A DNA stretch of 64,000 bases, from positions 4,898,001-4,962,000 of the forward strand of contig NZ_BAAAWE010000001.1 of the NCBI RefSeq assembly GCF_039534915.1. Direction: 5' to 3'. Position 1 is the stretch's first letter; every line of letters starts with the position of its first letter. Both the position numbers and the translations under genes were made by a program. This document shows positions 61,968-64,000 of this stretch, in pieces. Below the pieces are notes generated by a model. It was not told the DNA's origin. It was given only the letters and a program-made list of their open reading frames with translations, and did not search any database. The stretch is from Streptomyces roseofulvus. GTDB lineage: Bacteria > Actinomycetota > Actinomycetes > Streptomycetales > Streptomycetaceae.

Positions 61968-63470
61968 ATGACTGCCAACGTCGACGGAGTGCCCGAAAAA
62001 TTCGCGACACTCGGGCTGACCTACGACGACGTGCTGCTGCTGCCGGGAGCCTCCGAGGTTCTCCCCAACGCGGTCGACACCTCGTCCCGCATCTCTCGTA
62101 ACGTCCGGGTCAACATCCCGCTGCTGTCCGCGGCGATGGACAAGGTGACCGAGTCCCGCATGGCGATCGCCATGGCCCGTCTGGGCGGCGTCGGCGTGCT
62201 CCACCGGAACCTCTCCATCGAGGACCAGGTCAACCAGGTGGACCTCGTCAAGCGGTCCGAGTCCGGCATGGTGACCGACCCGATCACGGTCCACCCGGAG
62301 GCGACCCTCGCCGAGGCCGACGCCCTCTGCGCCAAGTTCCGCATCAGCGGCGTCCCGGTCACCGCCCCCGACGGCAAGCTCCTCGGCATCGTGACCAACC
62401 GCGACATGGCCTTCGAGACCGACCGCAGCCGTCAGGTCCGCGAGGTCATGACGCCGATGCCGCTGGTCACCGGCAAGGTCGGCATCTCCGGCGTCGACGC
62501 CATGGAGCTGCTGCGCCGCCACAAGATCGAGAAGCTGCCGCTCGTCGACGACGAGGGCGTGCTCAAGGGCCTCATCACCGTCAAGGACTTCGTCAAGGCG
62601 GAGAAGTACCCGAACGCCGCCAAGGACGCCGAGGGCCGGCTGCTCGTCGGCGCGGCCGTCGGCGCCAGCCCCGAGGCGCTGGAGCGCGCCCAGGCGCTCG
62701 CCGCCGTCGGCGTCGACTTCCTCATCGTCGACACCTCGCACGGCCACAACAGCAACGCCCTGAGCTGGATGGCGAAGATCAAGTCGAGCGTGAACGTCGA
62801 CGTGATCGGCGGCAACGTCGCCACCCGCGACGGCGCCCAGGCGATGATCGACGCCGGTGTCGACGGCATCAAGGTCGGCGTCGGCCCCGGCTCCATCTGC
62901 ACCACCCGCGTCGTCGCCGGCATCGGCGTCCCGCAGGTCACCGCGATCTACGAGGCGGGTCTCGCGGCCCGCGCCGCCGGCGTCCCGCTGATCGGCGACG
63001 GCGGCCTCCAGTACTCCGGCGACATCGGCAAGGCGCTCGCCGCCGGCGCCGACACCGTGATGCTCGGCAGCCTCCTCGCGGGCTGCGAGGAGTCGCCCGG
63101 CGAGCTGCTCTTCATCAACGGCAAGCAGTTCAAGTCGTACCGCGGCATGGGCTCGCTCGGCGCCATGCAGTCCCGTGGCCAGGGCAGGTCCTACTCGAAG
63201 GACCGCTACTTCCAGGCCGACGTCACCTCCGACGACAAGCTTGTGCCCGAGGGCATCGAGGGCCAGGTGCCGTACCGCGGTCCGCTCTCCTCCGTGGTGC
63301 ACCAGCTGGTCGGCGGCCTGCGCCAGACGATGGGCTACGTGGGCGCCGCCACCATCGAGGAGATGGAGTCCAAGGGCCGCTTCGTCCGGATCACCTCGGC
63401 GGGCCTCAAGGAGAGCCACCCGCACGACATCCAGATGACGGTCGAGGCGCCGAACTACAGCAGGAAGTAG
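61968..63470 (+). CDS. guaB: Inosine-5'-monophosphate dehydrogenase
   Basis: IMPDH, 500 residues, converts IMP to XMP in guanine nucleotide synthesis. The barrel carries catalytic Cys311 in GPGSICTTRV and the flap region YRGMGSLGAMQSRGQG; two CBS domains (MVTDPITVHPEATLAEAD, REVMTPMPLVTGKVGISG) sit between about 95 and 215. GGGAAGGTGTC precedes the ATG. A hairpin ends it before the guaB3-type gene. Confidence 0.97.
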   Translation: MTANVDGVPEKFATLGLTYDDVLLLPGASEVLPNAVDTSSRISRNVRVNIPLLSAAMDKVTESRMAIAMARLGGVGVLHRNLSIEDQVNQVDLVKRSESGMVTDPITVHPEATLAEADALCAKFRISGVPVTAPDGKLLGIVTNRDMAFETDRSRQVREVMTPMPLVTGKVGISGVDAMELLRRHKIEKLPLVDDEGVLKGLITVKDFVKAEKYPNAAKDAEGRLLVGAAVGASPEALERAQALAAVGVDFLIVDTSHGHNSNALSWMAKIKSSVNVDVIGGNVATRDGAQAMIDAGVDGIKVGVGPGSICTTRVVAGIGVPQVTAIYEAGLAARAAGVPLIGDGGLQYSGDIGKALAAGADTVMLGSLLAGCEESPGELLFINGKQFKSYRGMGSLGAMQSRGQGRSYSKDRYFQADVTSDDKLVPEGIEGQVPYRGPLSSVVHQLVGGLRQTMGYVGAATIEEMESKGRFVRITSAGLKESHPHDIQMTVEAPNYSRK

Positions 63471-63485
63471 TCCGCGCGGACGGGA

Positions 63486-63520
63486 GGGGGCGGTTCCGGC
63501 ATGTGGCCGGAGCCGCCCCC
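63486..63520 (+). terminator. Terminator after guaB
   Basis: A 15-bp stem (63486-63500 with 63506-63520, one G-U pair) around ATGTG, 16 bp after guaB. Confidence 0.7.
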
Positions 63521-63576
63521 CACGCGTGTGTCGGGGATACTGGTAGGCGCAGACATAGAGGGAAAGGCCACATATC

Positions 63577-64000
63577 GTGACTGAGATCGAGATCGGGCGC
63601 GGCAAGCGCGGCCGCAGGGCGTACGCGTTCGACGACATCGCCGTCGTACCGAGCCGGCGCACCCGGGACCCGAAGGAGGTCTCGATCGCCTGGCAGATCG
63701 ACGCCTACCGCTTCGAGCTGCCCTTCCTGGCCGCCCCGATGGACTCGGTCGTCTCCCCGCAGACCGCCATCCGGATCGGCGAGCTCGGTGGTCTGGGCGT
63801 GCTGAACCTCGAAGGCCTGTGGACCCGCTACGAGGACCCGCAGCCGCTGCTCGACGAGATCGCCGAGCTGGACGAGGCCACCGCCACCCGCCGTCTGCAG
63901 GAGATCTACGCCGCTCCGATCAAGGAGGAGCTGATCGGGCAGCGCATCAAGGAGGTGCGCGACTCCGGCGTCGTCACCGCCGCTGCGCTCTCCCCGCAGC
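63577..64000 (+). CDS. guaB3: GuaB3 family IMP dehydrogenase-related protein (partial)
   Basis: The first 141 residues of a protein starting MTEIEIGRGKRGRRAYAFDD, with FLAAPMDSVVSPQTAIRIGE and LGGLGVLNLEGLWTRYEDP. This is the IMPDH/GMP-reductase-like GuaB3 family that follows guaB in actinobacteria. It has no CBS domains in the visible part, the normal state for GuaB3. GTG start at 63577 with GAGGGAAAGG upstream. The 3' end is outside the window. Confidence 0.93.
   Translation, partial: MTEIEIGRGKRGRRAYAFDDIAVVPSRRTRDPKEVSIAWQIDAYRFELPFLAAPMDSVVSPQTAIRIGELGGLGVLNLEGLWTRYEDPQPLLDEIAELDEATATRRLQEIYAAPIKEELIGQRIKEVRDSGVVTAAALSPQ

Noticed and set aside
61464..63662. Long minus-strand frame opposite shbA and guaB
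   Set aside because: Its biased Val/Leu/Asp/Gly/Ala composition is the reverse-strand reading of guaB; no start signal or motif.

Overview
The window is high-GC DNA (GTG starts common, nearly every wobble base G or C, long false open frames on the opposite strands) and is a Streptomyces chromosome core. Gene order agrees, from memory, with the S. coelicolor stretch that runs from fusA through the S10, spc and alpha ribosomal operons to groEL1, whiD, bldM and guaB. It starts inside fusA and ends inside a guaB3-type gene. I see no tRNA, rRNA, CRISPR, phage or insertion sequence.

Layout. 1-1.7 kb: end of fusA, then tuf with a strong terminator. 1.7-5.6 kb: a short non-ribosomal island with a secreted PIG-L-type deacetylase lipoprotein and a DGPF/YCII plus ECF42-type sigma factor pair. 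5.6-22.2 kb: S10, spc and alpha clusters (rpsJ to rplQ, with secY, adk, map, infA, rpmJ and rpoA), punctuated by hairpins and internal promoters. 22.2-28.8 kb: truA, a proline/glutamine-rich membrane protein, an ABC-F ATPase, rplM-rpsI and glmM. 28.8-42.3 kb: DUF389 protein, pantothenate kinase, glmS, acpS, NAD(P)HX repair enzyme, L,D-transpeptidase, alr, a hydrolase, the t6A genes tsaE, tsaB and tsaD with rimI, and between them an iron-box-preceded 58-residue ORF and a YkuD-like protein lacking its catalytic Cys. 42.3-48.4 kb: an envelope/stress section with two paralogous NodB-type lipoproteins, a second DGPF-ECF42 pair, membrane proteins and a methyltransferase. 48.4-50.7 kb: groES-groEL1 under two CIRCE operators. 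50.7-59.5 kb: a mostly minus-strand accessory section with an ester-cyclase-like protein, a sugar-type ABC importer without its own ATPase, a DeoR-HTH/LacI-type regulator, an SDR, a MOSC protein and a LysR regulator. 59.5-64 kb: developmental regulators whiD, bldM and shbA, then guaB and the start of guaB3.

How the parts connect. Translation and secretion genes fill the first third, and precursor supply for peptidoglycan (glmM, glmS, alr, L,D-transpeptidase) with t6A genes the middle. The most informative non-housekeeping signals are regulatory: the two DGPF-ECF42 modules share a TGTCGA-N17/18-CGAC promoter; a DtxR/IdeR-type iron box precedes a tiny ORF; one operator half-site (AATGATCGAA) occurs upstream of both the ABC importer and its neighbouring regulator with the same 20-bp phasing; and bldM has a perfect SigBldN-type promoter.
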